From Melioribacter roseus (GTDB taxonomy: Bacteria > Bacteroidota > Ignavibacteria > Ignavibacteriales > Melioribacteraceae): 64,000 nt of DNA. The notes under the pieces were generated by a model that worked only from the letters and a program-made list of their open reading frames with translations, did not search any database and was not told where the DNA came from. The position numbers and the translations under genes are program-made. The stretch spans positions 1 to 64,000 of the forward strand of contig DYHH01000013.1 of the NCBI GenBank assembly GCA_020724265.1, written 5' to 3'. This document shows, piece by piece, positions 63,430 to 64,000 of this stretch (the first letter of the stretch is position 1; every line of letters starts with the position of its first letter).

Positions 63430-64000
63430 ATGTTATTTCCCAAAAGTATTCTCGCCTTATCGTTTTTAATTACTATAATGTTTGCTTCAACCTGTTATTC
63501 GCAGACAAATAGTTATCCGAAACTTGATTCTCTTGAGGCAGCTGAGTTTTTAGATTCGGTTATAACAAAGGCAATAGATGAACACCGGGTACCGGGTGTC
63601 GGAATAGTCATTGTAAAAGATTCGTCTATTTTCTTTTCAAAAGGCTACGGTTTTTCGGATATAGAAAATCAGGTTCCAATTGATCCGGATAAAACTTTAT
63701 TCCGAATTGCATCGATTTCAAAGGTTGTAACAGGCACAGTAGTATTAACTGCGAGGAATAAGGGAATTGTTGATTTAAATACCGATGTAAATGACTATCT
63801 AACTTTCTTTAAAATACCGGAGAAGTTCGGGAAACCAATTACGCTTCATAATTTATTAACACATACTGCTGGATTTGATGATGTTTATATTGGGAAATCT
63901 TCACGAACTAAAGAAGATACTTTACCGCTCGGAGATTTTCTAAAAAGTATTCTTCCCGAAAGAGTTATGCCTCCAGGAGAAATTTTCAGTTACTCAAATA
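63430..64000 (+). CDS. Exported beta-lactamase-family serine hydrolase, truncated by the window end
   Basis: The frame is open from the ATG at 63430 to the window end (190 codons). It begins with a signal peptide (MLFPKSILALSFLITIMF, then ACSTC-like residues). The SxxK motif is SISK, in a segment reading FRIASISKVVT, and a YSN motif is reached at the edge. The order matches the neighbouring hydrolase on the other strand. The C-terminal part and any TPR tail are not visible. Confidence 0.87.
   Translation, partial: MLFPKSILALSFLITIMFASTCYSQTNSYPKLDSLEAAEFLDSVITKAIDEHRVPGVGIVIVKDSSIFFSKGYGFSDIENQVPIDPDKTLFRIASISKVVTGTVVLTARNKGIVDLNTDVNDYLTFFKIPEKFGKPITLHNLLTHTAGFDDVYIGKSSRTKEDTLPLGDFLKSILPERVMPPGEIFSYSN

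Noticed and set aside
1-64000. CRISPR array, tRNA, rRNA or insertion sequence
   Set aside because: No regularly spaced direct repeats, cloverleaf structures, rRNA-like blocks or transposase genes were seen by eye. This is not a substitute for dedicated searches.

Overview
This 64 kb window is AT-rich and very densely coded. It probably comes from a chromosome of the Bacteroidota/Ignavibacteriota group, most likely a facultatively anaerobic Ignavibacteria-type heterotroph. The evidence is the low GC content, many Omp85-type and other beta-barrel proteins, DUF3943 and LolA-like envelope proteins, Rrf2/RIC/DUF438 genes and a NirK fused to cytochrome c. No rRNA, tRNA, CRISPR array, transposase or phage gene was seen. 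Organism assignment is an inference from gene content.

Region 1 (1-18.2 kb and 41.4-48.9 kb) is a nitrogen-oxide respiration and nitrosative-stress island. It holds nrfHA with a leading NapH-like polyferredoxin, and a ferredoxin/DUF438-hemerythrin/DUF1858-DUF2249 operon. A long minus-strand nar operon follows (dihaem cytochrome c, narG, narH, narJ, narI and two narK-type transporters). Further on come nirK-cytochrome c with a SUMF1-like protein, SCO, RIC and hemerythrin genes, and an Rrf2 regulator. The organism could therefore reduce nitrate to nitrite and send nitrite either to ammonium (NrfHA) or to NO (NirK). I see the same operator-like palindrome (CAGAA-N6-TTCTG within a 22 bp frame) in front of five of these units, including the Rrf2 gene itself. 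This suggests one Fe-S/NO-sensing regulon.

Region 2 (20.0-38.2 kb) is an almost unbroken minus-strand run of 17 genes headed by two TetR-family regulators that share a 16 bp operator. It contains an MMPL/RND exporter, a YtfJ-like protein, a LolA-like periplasmic protein, a DUF1302-like barrel, an EEP-fold phosphatase, a PAS histidine kinase, DUF3943 and Omp85 barrels, a nucleotidyltransferase, an ATP-grasp protein, a CDP-alcohol phosphatidyltransferase, a flippase-like protein, a HAD phosphatase and inositol-3-phosphate synthase. I read it as a candidate system for making an inositol-containing lipid or solute and moving it through the envelope.

Region 3 (49.3-53.4 kb) is a tight plus-strand four-gene unit: C39-like peptidase, RimK-like ATP-grasp ligase with N-terminal RLAN region, GCS2-like ligase and N-formylglutamate amidohydrolase-like enzyme. 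It looks like an uncharacterised amino-acid or peptide ligation pathway. The rest (53.4-64 kb) holds MscS and CorA transporters, an aldehyde dehydrogenase, TPR and membrane proteins, and a group of exported serine hydrolases/peptidases, two of which carry near-identical TPR tails. Intergenic DNA contains several palindromic repeats: 2.9 kb, 8.7 kb, 34.5 kb, 46.5-46.8 kb and 60.1 kb.
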